The notes: generated by a model from the letters alone, not told the origin. A DNA stretch of 34,093 nt from Thermoflexus hugenholtzii JAD2 (GCA_945907765.1 CAMDTO010000014.1:1-34093); one strand, 5' to 3'. Shown: positions 1-9,393, counted from the stretch's first letter. Made by a program: numbers and translations.

Positions 1-162
1 GCCCGTGCGTGGTCAATCTGGCGTGCGGGTGATAGTGTTGCATCCGAAGGCCTCCTTGGCGGGTGTGGTGTCGTTAACCAGCACCGTACCGGGCGAGGCC
101 TTCATGCCGTTCCCCCCAGCCCCTGTCAACAATGTCGTGAGAGACGACACCTAGGGTTCGAT

Positions 163-1530
163 TTACTTTCCAGTCGCCTTGGGCAGGTCAATTTGCAATT
201 GCAATGGACCCATCATGGTGCCAACAGTGGTATCGACGCTCTTCTCGCCCGCCCAGATGGGCGTGACTTCCTTTTGAAAGACGTTTTGGTAGTCGAGCAT
301 CTTGAAATTCTCGGGAACCGCCAAGGGACCAGGGCCTCCATCAGCTTCCATGAAGTCCTTGAACACTTTGAAGAGCGGCCGCTTGGCAAATTCCTCCCAT
401 GAATCCGGTCGGCTTCCGGGGATGTTTGTTTCGGGCATCATCTCGACGCCCTGTTCCTTGCTGACAAAGTGCTTCATGAGGTTCCAGGCGATATCGGGGT
501 TCTTGCCCTTCGCGTAGAGGGCCCACATGTCAACGTGTCCCTGTGATCCGCGCTTGCCACCTGGCCCCTTGGGAATCAGCACGGCTTCAATCTTGAAGCG
601 GTCTGCGACCGCAGCCTGATCGGCGCCGCCCCACATGCCAGTGGTCCACATGGCGATGTCGCCGTTCTTGTGATCGACCTTGTCCGCAGGCATGGGGTGG
701 ACCTTGTGTTTGTGCCTCAGGTCGTAAAGCCACTGGAGCGCCTGTTTGGCGGGGCCACGGTCAATCGCCGGTTTCTTGCCGAGGGACGGTGGGTCAAGCA
801 TCTCGCCGCCGAAAGACCTGATGAAGCACAGGATGGGCGGGTACACGGTCTCGGTATTGAGACCCCAAATGCCCGGTTTCGCCGCCATCACCTTACGCGA
901 AATGTCAACCAAATCATCATAAGATGACGTCAGCGTCGGAGGTTGAACTTGTGTGGTCTCAAAGATGTTGACATTGTAAAAAAGACCGATATGGCTTGGA
1001 TGCATGAGATTGGGCATGCCGAAGAGCTTATTGTCGACGAGGCGTGCAGTTTCAATCGCACGGGGGAAGTGTTGCTTGAGGTCGTACTTGTCCTTGGTTG
1101 TGTAGGGCTCGACATTCAGGAAGTGCCCCTGAGCCGCTAGCTCGAAGTAGGAACCCACGCCGGTACTCGCCCACACGACGTCCCCGAGATCGCCGGCGGC
1201 AAGCATTGCGATGAGTTTCTCGTACCCAGAATCCTGCACCAGTTCGACGGTGACATTCGGGTTCAGGTCGCTGAATTTCTTGGTCCTGACCGGGATGTAC
1301 TTCTCGGTTCGGTGGTTCACCCGAAGAGTGACCGGCGCAGCGGCTTTGGTCGGCGCGGCGGTAGGTGCGGGAACCGCTGCTGCTGTGGTTGGTGCGGGTT
1401 TCGCCACCCCTGCGGTTGGTTGCGCCGGTGTCGCTGGTGCGTCCCCTCCGCACGCAGACATCAGCAGGCCGAGCGCGGCTGCGGACGAGTGAAGGACCGA
1501 ACGCCGTGACCGGATCATGCCCAGATTCAT
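163..1530 (-). CDS. ABC transporter extracellular solute-binding protein (family 1, carbohydrate type), Tat-like/lipoprotein signal
   Basis: 455-aa ORF. N-terminus MIRSRRSVLHSSAAALGLLMSACGG has a twin-Arg motif and Cys, followed by a Pro/Ala/Thr linker. The body resembles SBP family 1 (FSDLNPNVTVELVQDSGYEKLIAMLAAGDLGDVVW; GDIAMWTTGMWG; AWNLMKHFVSKEQG). Confidence 0.9.
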   Translation of the reverse strand: MNLGMIRSRRSVLHSSAAALGLLMSACGGDAPATPAQPTAGVAKPAPTTAAAVPAPTAAPTKAAAPVTLRVNHRTEKYIPVRTKKFSDLNPNVTVELVQDSGYEKLIAMLAAGDLGDVVWASTGVGSYFELAAQGHFLNVEPYTTKDKYDLKQHFPRAIETARLVDNKLFGMPNLMHPSHIGLFYNVNIFETTQVQPPTLTSSYDDLVDISRKVMAAKPGIWGLNTETVYPPILCFIRSFGGEMLDPPSLGKKPAIDRGPAKQALQWLYDLRHKHKVHPMPADKVDHKNGDIAMWTTGMWGGADQAAVADRFKIEAVLIPKGPGGKRGSQGHVDMWALYAKGKNPDIAWNLMKHFVSKEQGVEMMPETNIPGSRPDSWEEFAKRPLFKVFKDFMEADGGPGPLAVPENFKMLDYQNVFQKEVTPIWAGEKSVDTTVGTMMGPLQLQIDLPKATGK

Positions 1531-1553
1531 GGTTGCCCCCTTACGTGAGCGGC

Positions 1554-1582
1554 AACATATCCGGAAGTGAACTGCACGTCAA
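1554..1582 (-). promoter_or_regulatory. Predicted sigma70/sigmaA-type promoter for the solute-binding protein gene
   Basis: Minus strand reads TTGACG - 17 nt (TGCAGTTCACTTCCGGA) - TATGTT, about 24 nt upstream of the ATG at 1530, with a G-rich AAGGGGGCAACC before the start. Confidence 0.6.
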
Positions 1583-1862
1583 AGCAGGGGAAGTCGATTA
1601 TCTGCTCGTGTTTGTGGTCTTGTGAAGTACGCAATCGTCACGCCGACGCCGATCAAAATCATTTTCGGCGAACCGCGGCGCGCGTTTCCCACGCACCGCC
1701 ACCGCTACCGCATCCTGTCTCTGCTGGGATGGGCAGAGTCGCCTCGGCGATCAGATTTGCGACGGACTCCGAACGCGAGGTCCAGTGCGGATCGCGGCTA
1801 CATGACATGTGACGTATTCACGCCCACCAGTGGGCAAGCGGTCCTCTGAAACTCCGCACCCC

Positions 1863-2978
1863 TCACCCGACCGAGTAGTGGCGGACGGCGTCCATGTCGA
1901 ACTCGCAGCCGAGGCCGGGCGCGTCGGGGACGGTTGTGTGGCCATCGGTGAAGGTCATCGGTGACGCCACCAACATGTGTTCACGCACCCAACTGCCAAC
2001 CAGGTCACTCGGCAGGACGCATGCGTGGGCAGCGGCACAAGCGTGCAGGTATGAATGTTCGGCCACCCCAAGATCCACACCTGATCCATGCCAGACGTGT
2101 GATCCGTACGCCGAGGCCATTGACGCCATTCGAACGAAGTCGACCATTCCTCCGCCTAGGTTGAAGTGGTCACACGCTTCGGACTTGATGGCGTTCACGA
2201 CATCGCGCGGATTGCCAAGGTGCAATGCCAGCGGCACATCAATCGCTGCCCGGATCTGCCGGTACCAATCCAGGTTCCACTTGGGGACCGGATCCTCGTA
2301 CATCGCGATCGTTTGAAACCGCGCCAACCTTCGCGCCAGACCGATCGCCTCGACCGGGCGGTAGAAGCGCTCGTTCGGGTCGAGGGTGAGAGTGAAATCT
2401 GGTCCGGCGGCTTCCAGGATTGCCTGGATCCGAGCCTCCCACGGGTCGTCGATCGCACACTTCATCTTGAGACCGTGGAACCCGCGTGCCTTGGCCTCGC
2501 CAGCGGCCCGGCCGGCGTCATCCGGCGACATCTGCCCGATCCAGTAGTCGATGGCCACGCGGTCGCGCACTTTTCCTCCGAGGAGTGCATGGACCGGCAA
2601 GCCAAGGTGGCGTCCGACAAGGTCGAAGAGCGCCATCTCGAAGGCGTCGTAGGCCGGGTTGAGGCGCCCGGTTCCGTGCAAGCCTTCGAGCGTTCGTCCG
2701 GTCGGCGCACCCTCGGCCCGCCCGATGTCGATCGGCAGGTCTTGCAGCGGCATCCGCAACGGATCCAAGCCGATGAGCGAATGGGCGGCTGATTCCACGG
2801 CTGAGCGGCCAATGCCTCGGCCGGTCTCCCCGATGCCGTAGACGCCGTCATCGGTCTGCAGGCGGATCAGATGCTTTGGAACGTGGTCCCACGTGGCAGC
2901 CCCGAATTCGGGGCTATTTACGGTTCCTGGCCTAGCGCGCACCACGACAGTCCAGATCTCACATCCGGTGATCTTCAT
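1863..2978 (-). CDS. Mandelate racemase/muconate lactonizing enzyme-like (enolase superfamily) protein
   Basis: 371 aa. Contains GHLGLPVHALLGGKVRDRV, KxK-type LKMKCAIDDP, LDPNERF and MYEDPVPKWNLDWYR, typical of MR/MLE enolases. Confidence 0.9.
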   Translation of the reverse strand: MKITGCEIWTVVVRARPGTVNSPEFGAATWDHVPKHLIRLQTDDGVYGIGETGRGIGRSAVESAAHSLIGLDPLRMPLQDLPIDIGRAEGAPTGRTLEGLHGTGRLNPAYDAFEMALFDLVGRHLGLPVHALLGGKVRDRVAIDYWIGQMSPDDAGRAAGEAKARGFHGLKMKCAIDDPWEARIQAILEAAGPDFTLTLDPNERFYRPVEAIGLARRLARFQTIAMYEDPVPKWNLDWYRQIRAAIDVPLALHLGNPRDVVNAIKSEACDHFNLGGGMVDFVRMASMASAYGSHVWHGSGVDLGVAEHSYLHACAAAHACVLPSDLVGSWVREHMLVASPMTFTDGHTTVPDAPGLGCEFDMDAVRHYSVG

Positions 2979-3097
2979 GGAAGCCCCCTTGACGTGCAGG
3001 ATAGCCGCAGGGCGTGGTGCTCAGGCGCGGGTTCTGTGGGCCACCATGGGATGAGGGAGAGGTTCCCTGCCGGCCACGCACTAACCGCTTGCGCCCA

Positions 3098-3853
3098 CTA
3101 GACGATGCGGGCGTCTCGAAGGGATTGGCGTACGGTTTCGGCCAGGATGCGGTACCCGAGTACTGTCGGATGCAAGCCGTCCGGGCCGATGTACTCGGGG
3201 TGTTCCCGTACCGGCCATGTTGTCCACAAGTCGATAAGGGTGACTTGGTGGCGTGCGACGATTTCACCAATCGCTGCATTCCATAAATTTGCAACGGTAC
3301 GACGCTGTGTCGCGGGCAACCCGAGGTACCCCGAGTTGTCCGGAGAATCCGGAACGTTTCCCACGGCAATCTCGGCCGGCGTCTCGGATTTCAGGCGTGT
3401 TAGGAGCGCGTCGAGGTCGGTTCGGTACGTGGTTAGCGGGACACTTCCAAGGATGTCGTTCACGACCAGCCAGATGGTGATGAGATTCGGTTTCGCCTCG
3501 ATAGCCGGACCAGTCTCGACGATGGCGGCTTCGCGCAATCGGATGCCCGGGATACCTAGGTTTACGACCCTCGTCGCCGGTGGAAGCAACCTGCCAAGGA
3601 CCGGCACCCACCCATCACGTGACGGCTGTTCGACCCCTACCCCGGCTGCATCGGATGCGCCCATTGCCACGTAGGTGACTGGGCCCTTGATCTTGGCGTC
3701 CGCAATCGCCGGCGACGGTACTGGCCCGAATGCGGAGCACGCAAGCGTTGCAGGGAGTGCAAGTGATGCAATCCCGCCGGTAACGGTCGTCGCAAGAAAG
3801 CGTCGCCTTGATTCATTCCGCGACCCAGTTGGCATCACATCGCTCGTTCTCAT
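3098..3853 (-). CDS. SGNH/GDSL hydrolase with Tat signal peptide
   Basis: SRRRFLATT Tat motif, YVAMGASDAAGVG block I, WLVVNDI block and DGLHPTVLGY catalytic Asp-His. An internal start at MPTGSRNESRRRFL is also possible. Confidence 0.85.
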   Translation of the reverse strand: MRTSDVMPTGSRNESRRRFLATTVTGGIASLALPATLACSAFGPVPSPAIADAKIKGPVTYVAMGASDAAGVGVEQPSRDGWVPVLGRLLPPATRVVNLGIPGIRLREAAIVETGPAIEAKPNLITIWLVVNDILGSVPLTTYRTDLDALLTRLKSETPAEIAVGNVPDSPDNSGYLGLPATQRRTVANLWNAAIGEIVARHQVTLIDLWTTWPVREHPEYIGPDGLHPTVLGYRILAETVRQSLRDARIV

Positions 3854-3875
3854 CCTCCAATACTAGCCGTGTGCT

Positions 3876-3900
3876 CTCCCGGGTTTTGGGATACCGGGAG
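3876..3900. other. Hairpin-forming inverted repeat in the divergent GDSL/BMP intergenic region
   Basis: CTCCCGG (3876-3882) pairs with CCGGGAG (3894-3900), loop gttttgggata. Confidence 0.45.
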
Positions 3901-4145
3901 CAAGTGCCGTCTCTGTGACTTCACACCAGGCAGTGGTGCGAGGTTGGGATTTCGTGAAGTCGTTGGGTCTCTGGCACAATCGCCATGCCTGTCAGGTGAT
4001 GTGCATCTGGCGGCACGGCTGCGCGGGCGGTCCGGCGGGTTCCGCGAGACGACGCAAACAAGGCAAACCAGCCATCAATCGCACGACCGGGCAGGGGAAT
4101 TGGCCCGATGGTGGGACTGCTTGGATGCACGGAGGAGTGAGGCAC

Positions 4146-5336
4146 TTGAAGAGTTCGCTTTCATCGTTCATGAAGCGTCCGCTGCTTGGCGCGTCGGCTG
4201 CCCTGGCGGTTGCCGGGTTGGCGCTGACGCCCATGCACGCGGCTATGCAGGGAGCGCCCTGCAAGGTTGCGCAGGTGTACACCAGTCCCACGAATGACAA
4301 GGGGTGGTCGTGGTCGCATGAGCAGAGTTTCCTTTCCATCAAGAAGGACATGCCGAGTGTCGACCTTTCTATCCGCAAGGACAGCGTGCCGGATGACAAC
4401 AAGCAGGCCGTGATCGATCTGTTGGAGAGCATGGTCGCCCAGGGTGCCAAGGTTGTTTACACCACGAGCTTCGGATTCATGGAACCGACCCGTGAAGTCG
4501 CGCGCAACCACCCTGACGTCATGTTCTTCCACGCGTCCGGCTACCCGGACCCCTCGGACCCACCAAACATTGGCTACTACTTCGCCTCAATTGAGGAAGG
4601 TCGCTATATCACTGGTGTCGTGGCCGGGATGGTTGTGCCATCTGGCACCAACATCGGCTACGTGGCCGCATACCCGATCCCGGAAGTCTTCCGTGGCGAG
4701 AACGCGTTCGCGCTCGGAGTTGCGAAGACCAATCCGCAGGCGAAGATATTCAACAAGTGGACCTTGACGTGGTTCGATCCGAAGCTCGAGAAGGACGCCG
4801 CCGAGGCGACCCTTGGAGCGCCGATCAACGCGTTGCTTGTCACCCAGCATCAAGACTCGACCGCTGCGCAGCTCGCCGCTGAGGCTGCCGGACGCTATGG
4901 CATCGCCTACCACGCCGACATGAACGATTCCGCCCCGAATGCGACCTTGACGGCTGCAACGTGGAATTGGACCGTTCACAACAGGCCGACAGTCGAAGCC
5001 GCGTGCAGTGGTGCATGGTCTCAAGGTGGGAAGGTAGTCATTCCAGACCAGTGGCGTAACTGGAGCGGATCGTTCCAAGACGGCACGGTTGGCGTCGCGC
5101 CCCTGAACGAGGCTGCACTCGCCAAGCATCCGCGGGCCACTGAAATCAAGGACCGCTACGACGCCGAAGTCGCCGCGTTCAAGTCCGGCGAGAAGACCAT
5201 GGTCACGATCTTCACCGGCACGATCAAAGACAATACCGGCAAGGTCCGCATCGATGGTGTGCCAGACATCGGAAAGTTGTACGACGATAACGGCATGTGG
5301 TTCGTAAGTAACGTCGTCGGTACCACCCAGCCTTGA
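4146..5336 (+). CDS. BMP family ABC transporter substrate-binding protein (nucleoside/simple-sugar type)
   Basis: ORF track 3915-5336. The best start is TTG at 4146, preceded by GGAGGAG at 4131-4137. Signal peptide, then BMP-like VAQVYTSPTNDKGWSWSHEQ...GKVVIPDQWRNWSGSFQDGTVG. Confidence 0.88.
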   Translation: MKSSLSSFMKRPLLGASAALAVAGLALTPMHAAMQGAPCKVAQVYTSPTNDKGWSWSHEQSFLSIKKDMPSVDLSIRKDSVPDDNKQAVIDLLESMVAQGAKVVYTTSFGFMEPTREVARNHPDVMFFHASGYPDPSDPPNIGYYFASIEEGRYITGVVAGMVVPSGTNIGYVAAYPIPEVFRGENAFALGVAKTNPQAKIFNKWTLTWFDPKLEKDAAEATLGAPINALLVTQHQDSTAAQLAAEAAGRYGIAYHADMNDSAPNATLTAATWNWTVHNRPTVEAACSGAWSQGGKVVIPDQWRNWSGSFQDGTVGVAPLNEAALAKHPRATEIKDRYDAEVAAFKSGEKTMVTIFTGTIKDNTGKVRIDGVPDIGKLYDDNGMWFVSNVVGTTQP

Positions 5337-5383
5337 TCATCAGGTGACCGTTTGATGGTTGCCGTTTTCATGATGGCGGTCCT

Positions 5384-5418
5384 TCGGGGCACTCCTTGGG
5401 GGTGCCCCGACTCTTTTC
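5384..5418 (+). terminator. Intercistronic rho-independent-like terminator/attenuator downstream of the BMP gene
   Basis: Perfect 9-bp stem TCGGGGCAC (5384-5392) / GTGCCCCGA (5402-5410), 9-nt loop, followed by CTCTTTTC. Confidence 0.7.
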
Positions 5419-5517
5419 CGGCTATGATCGCCCCATCGGTCCCGCGGATCTTCCCCGGGGCGAGCCCCGATGCGCGGCACTCACGTATGCTCAAGCAGCA
5501 GTCTCGACTGCCGATTG

Positions 5518-7236
5518 ATGAATGCAACGATGCCTGAACCGATTGCGGCTGTGATGAACCCCGCACCCGCGCATGGCTCGGATGGAAATGCGGCCGTTTC
5601 CCTGACCGGCATTGTCAAACGGTTTGGGGATGTCATGGCGAGTGACGGTGCCAACTTCGAGGCCGGCCCCGGTGAGATCCATGCCCTTCTAGGTGAGAAT
5701 GGTGCGGGCAAGACCAGTCTCATGAATGTCCTGGCGGGGGTGTACCGCCCTGATGCTGGACTAATCCGGATTGACGGCCGTTCGGTGTCAGTCGGATCAC
5801 CTGAAGCGGCGAAGCGTCTGGGCATAGGCATGGTCCATCAGGAGCAACGCCTCGTGTCCCGGTTCACGGCTCCGGAGAACATTTCGCTAGGACATCGCTT
5901 TCCAAGGTGGTTCACGTTGCGTCGCCGCTTCCGCGACCTCGCTGGTCGCCTCTCAGTGGATTTCGGTTTGCCAATCGATGCCGAAACCCCGGTTTGGGCA
6001 ATGCCCCTGGGTCGGCGCCAGCGCGTCGAGGTGGTGAAACTCCTGCACCATGGTGCGCGGATCATCATCCTCGACGAACCGACCGCAAATCTTGCGCCGA
6101 CCGAGGTGGAGACCTTCTTTGACGCCTTGCGCGGTCTTGTCGGTGCAGGACGCACGGTCATCTTCATCACGCACAAGTTGGATGAAGTGCTGCGCTTCAC
6201 GGACCGTGTGACCGTCATGCGGGGAGGGCGTGTGTTCCGGACCTTGGCGACGCGTGACGCGAGCCGTGAGGTCCTGAACCGCTTGATGGTGGGGGAGGCA
6301 TTCACGGTCAATCAGCGGGATGTCTCGGCATCTCAATCCGCCAGTGAAACGGCGCATGACCTGTACGGTGGAGATATCCGTACCCGGGCGACGGCTACGC
6401 CAGGCGACGTGGTGCTGAAACTCGACCGGGTGTCGGTCAGTGACCCAACCCAACCGGTGAACCTTACTGACGCGACAATCTCGGTACGCACGGGCGAGGT
6501 CCTAGCGGTGGCGGGCGTCGCTGGAAACGGCCAGACGCAACTTGCCGAAGCAATCACCGGCCTCGTCACGATTGCATCGGGCAGGATCCAGCTAGGCGTC
6601 CGTGACCTCCGCGGACTTTCAGTTCGTCAGATCGCTGACCTTGGGGTTGCCTACGTTCCCGAGGACCGGCGTGAGGTAGGGCTTGTCCTTAGCCAGACCG
6701 TGGCGACAAACCTTGCACTGCGACGGTATGACCGTAAACCGCTGAACCGTTTCGGATTTGTCGACCGTGGGCAGATCAGGCGCGACGCGATCGAACTGAT
6801 TGATCGGTACGGCATCCGACCCGCTGATCCCGATGTGGTGGTGGGGCGTCTGTCGGGTGGAAACCAACAGCGGGTGATCATCGCGCGTGAGTTTGCTGGT
6901 ATGCCCCGGCTGATAATCGTCGACAACTTCACGCGTGGTCTCGATCCGCGGTCAACCCGGCAATTCACGGATGAATTGTTCGCACATCGTGACCGCGGGG
7001 CGGCGGTTATCTGGATAACCAGTGACTTGTCGGAGGCGCTTGAGTGCGACCGCATTGCCGTCCTGAACCGTGGACGTGTGGTTGCGGTCCTGGATCGTGG
7101 GGATGCCACCCGCGAACGCGTTGGCTTGCTGATGTCGGCGGGAATTGCCTCCGGGGTCCCGGATGACGTTCCGCTTCCCGGCCCGACACGATCGGGCACG
7201 TCTCATGACCGCACCGACACGAAGGTGTCGGCATGA
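5518..7236 (+). CDS. ABC transporter ATP-binding protein, two nucleotide-binding domains (RbsA/NupO-like)
   Basis: Two ABC domains: Walker A LLGENGAGKTSLMN, Walker B RIIILDEPTANL, second signature LSGGNQQRVIIAREF. ORF opens at 5470; the ATG at 5518 or 5530 is the likelier start. Confidence 0.92.
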   Translation: MNATMPEPIAAVMNPAPAHGSDGNAAVSLTGIVKRFGDVMASDGANFEAGPGEIHALLGENGAGKTSLMNVLAGVYRPDAGLIRIDGRSVSVGSPEAAKRLGIGMVHQEQRLVSRFTAPENISLGHRFPRWFTLRRRFRDLAGRLSVDFGLPIDAETPVWAMPLGRRQRVEVVKLLHHGARIIILDEPTANLAPTEVETFFDALRGLVGAGRTVIFITHKLDEVLRFTDRVTVMRGGRVFRTLATRDASREVLNRLMVGEAFTVNQRDVSASQSASETAHDLYGGDIRTRATATPGDVVLKLDRVSVSDPTQPVNLTDATISVRTGEVLAVAGVAGNGQTQLAEAITGLVTIASGRIQLGVRDLRGLSVRQIADLGVAYVPEDRREVGLVLSQTVATNLALRRYDRKPLNRFGFVDRGQIRRDAIELIDRYGIRPADPDVVVGRLSGGNQQRVIIAREFAGMPRLIIVDNFTRGLDPRSTRQFTDELFAHRDRGAAVIWITSDLSEALECDRIAVLNRGRVVAVLDRGDATRERVGLLMSAGIASGVPDDVPLPGPTRSGTSHDRTDTKVSA

Positions 7237-8444
7237 GTGGGCGCTTCGCGGTTGGCACGCCGGGAGGAGTGGTTCTCCGGCGGACGCTCGCTTGGCTGAT
7301 CGGCATGGGGGGTGCTCTCGCGATCTTTGCCGGATTTGTCATGTTCCTCGGCAAGGATCCCGTGGCCGTGATCATGGCAACGGTCAAGGGAGCTTTCGGC
7401 AGCCCGCTGGGGCTGAGCCGCACGATTGGCCGCACGATTCCATTGCTGCTTCTGTCGGCCGGCCTGATCCCGGCATTCCGGGCCCGGTTCTGGAACATCG
7501 GCCTGAATGGATGCATGCTCATGGGTGCGGTCGGGGCGACTGGGGTCGCGCTGTACATTCCAACCGGTTCACCCGAACTGACTGGGCTGCTGATGTTCCT
7601 TGGTGCAGTCGTGTGCGGTGCGATCTGGGCGCTAATCCCCGGCTTGCTGCGGTTGCAGTTCCAGACACCAGAGATCATTGTCAGCCTGCTACTGAATTAT
7701 GTCGCGCAACGGATCGTCGACTTCCTGGTGTTCAGCGCATGGAAGAACCCGGCTGGTCGCGGATTCCCGGGAACTGCCAACTTCGAACAGTCACTTTGGC
7801 TATCCCGTTGGGACGTCACAAAGTTCGTCCTGCCATCCTGGCTCTCTCTGCCGGAAGGCTGGGGACCGCCGTTGCAGGTGTGGATGCGTGGCCTCGGCAA
7901 TAGCAACATCCACACCGGGCTTGCCGTAGCGGTCGTGGGAGTCGTTGCGATCTGGCTGATGATGAACCGCACGATCTGGGGGTTGCGCATTGACATCGCC
8001 GGTCAGGGAGCGCGGGCGTCTCGGTACCTTGGACTTTCCACCGGTTGGGTGATCGTGCTGGTCTCGGTCATCGGTGGCGGGTTTGCCGGGATCGCCGGAT
8101 GGAGCGAAGTGGCTGGGCTAAACCACCGTCTGGAGGCGGGCATCTCACAGGAACTCGGTTACACCGCAATCCTGGTGGTTGCGCTCGGTGCGTTGCGTCC
8201 CGGGTTGACCGCAGGCGCATCCGTATTGGTGGCCGGCCTTCTCATCGGTGGATCGCAATTGCAAGTCCAATTCAGCTTGCCGGTAGCGATGGCTGGGGTC
8301 CTGCTTTGGGCAATCCTCTACGGTGTCATGAACGCCCAGAACCTGGCCGAGCGATGGGCGCGTCCGGGGTTTCGCACGCCAGCCGTGCCTCCATCCCCGA
8401 CAGGAATTCCCGGGTTCGTCGGCGTGGCGACGGAAAAGGACTGA
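7233..8444 (+). CDS. ABC transporter permease (NupP/YufP-like, BPD_transp_2)
   Basis: ATGA overlap with the upstream ATPase; polytopic; GLIPAFRARFWNIGLNGCMLMGAVGA and QTPEIIVSLLLNYVAQ motifs. Confidence 0.9.
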   Translation: MSGRFAVGTPGGVVLRRTLAWLIGMGGALAIFAGFVMFLGKDPVAVIMATVKGAFGSPLGLSRTIGRTIPLLLLSAGLIPAFRARFWNIGLNGCMLMGAVGATGVALYIPTGSPELTGLLMFLGAVVCGAIWALIPGLLRLQFQTPEIIVSLLLNYVAQRIVDFLVFSAWKNPAGRGFPGTANFEQSLWLSRWDVTKFVLPSWLSLPEGWGPPLQVWMRGLGNSNIHTGLAVAVVGVVAIWLMMNRTIWGLRIDIAGQGARASRYLGLSTGWVIVLVSVIGGGFAGIAGWSEVAGLNHRLEAGISQELGYTAILVVALGALRPGLTAGASVLVAGLLIGGSQLQVQFSLPVAMAGVLLWAILYGVMNAQNLAERWARPGFRTPAVPPSPTGIPGFVGVATEKD

Positions 8445-8451
8445 CCGACCG

Positions 8452-9393
8452 ATGGATGTTGCGTCACTAAGTGCCTTCTTGGCGGTGGTCGTCAGCTCCG
8501 GCGCGGTCCTGTTGCCGGCAACGCTTGGCGCGATTGTCACTGAACTTTCCGGTGCGACCAACCTTGGCGTGGAAGGGATCATGCTCTTCGGGGCGATGGT
8601 TGCGTATGGAACTGCTTACACAACCGGTGATGCTGTCCTGGGGGTCATCGCCGGGTCGCTTGCCGGTGGGCTGCTGTCGCTCACTCATGCGATCCCGGTT
8701 GTCTATGGCCGGCTCTCACAGGAACGGCAACTTGTCCTTGGCCTGATCCTCGTATACCTAGGCGATGCCCTCAGCCGGCTCCTCGGTACGCCGTACATCT
8801 CCAAGGCGTCAAAGGCGCTCGACGTCCGTTGGGTTATCCCAGGGCTCAGTGACTTGCCACTCTTTGGCGAGGTGCTGTTCCGCCAGTATGGCCTTGTCTA
8901 CTGGGCCTACGGTATCGCCGTTGTCCTGACTTTCGTCCTGTATAAAACCCGTTTGGGCCTCCACCTGCGGGCAACCGGCGAAGACCCAGCTGCTGCCGAC
9001 GCCGCTGGCATCCGGGTCGACCTCTACCGGCTTGGCGCGATCTTTGCCGGTGGCGTCCTGATGGGGTTTGCCGGGTCAGTCCTTTCGCTCACGGTGGTTC
9101 GCACGTGGACGGAGGGAATGACGCGCGGGCGCGGTTGGATCGCACTGGGTCTCGTCACCTTCGCCACTTGGAACCCGCTCTGGGCGATAGCCGGAACGTT
9201 GCTCTTCGGTGGGTTCGAGGCTGCCCAATTCAGGTTGACCACGGATATTCCCGGTGCCCAGTACCTGCTTGGCATCCTGCCCTACCTCGCGCCGATCATT
9301 GCCCTTCCGATCGTCGGTCGCAGGCTTGCACGGCGACGGGCGGGTGCACCAGCGGGTCTGGGCCGGCCATACCTGCGTGAAGCGCGGGGCTGA
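8452..9393 (+). CDS. ABC transporter permease (NupQ/YufQ-like, BPD_transp_2)
   Basis: ELSGATNLGVEGIMLFGAMVAYG, LGLHLRATGEDPAAADAAGI and GRGWIALGLVTFATWNP motifs typical of the second permease. Confidence 0.9.
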   Translation: MDVASLSAFLAVVVSSGAVLLPATLGAIVTELSGATNLGVEGIMLFGAMVAYGTAYTTGDAVLGVIAGSLAGGLLSLTHAIPVVYGRLSQERQLVLGLILVYLGDALSRLLGTPYISKASKALDVRWVIPGLSDLPLFGEVLFRQYGLVYWAYGIAVVLTFVLYKTRLGLHLRATGEDPAAADAAGIRVDLYRLGAIFAGGVLMGFAGSVLSLTVVRTWTEGMTRGRGWIALGLVTFATWNPLWAIAGTLLFGGFEAAQFRLTTDIPGAQYLLGILPYLAPIIALPIVGRRLARRRAGAPAGLGRPYLREARG

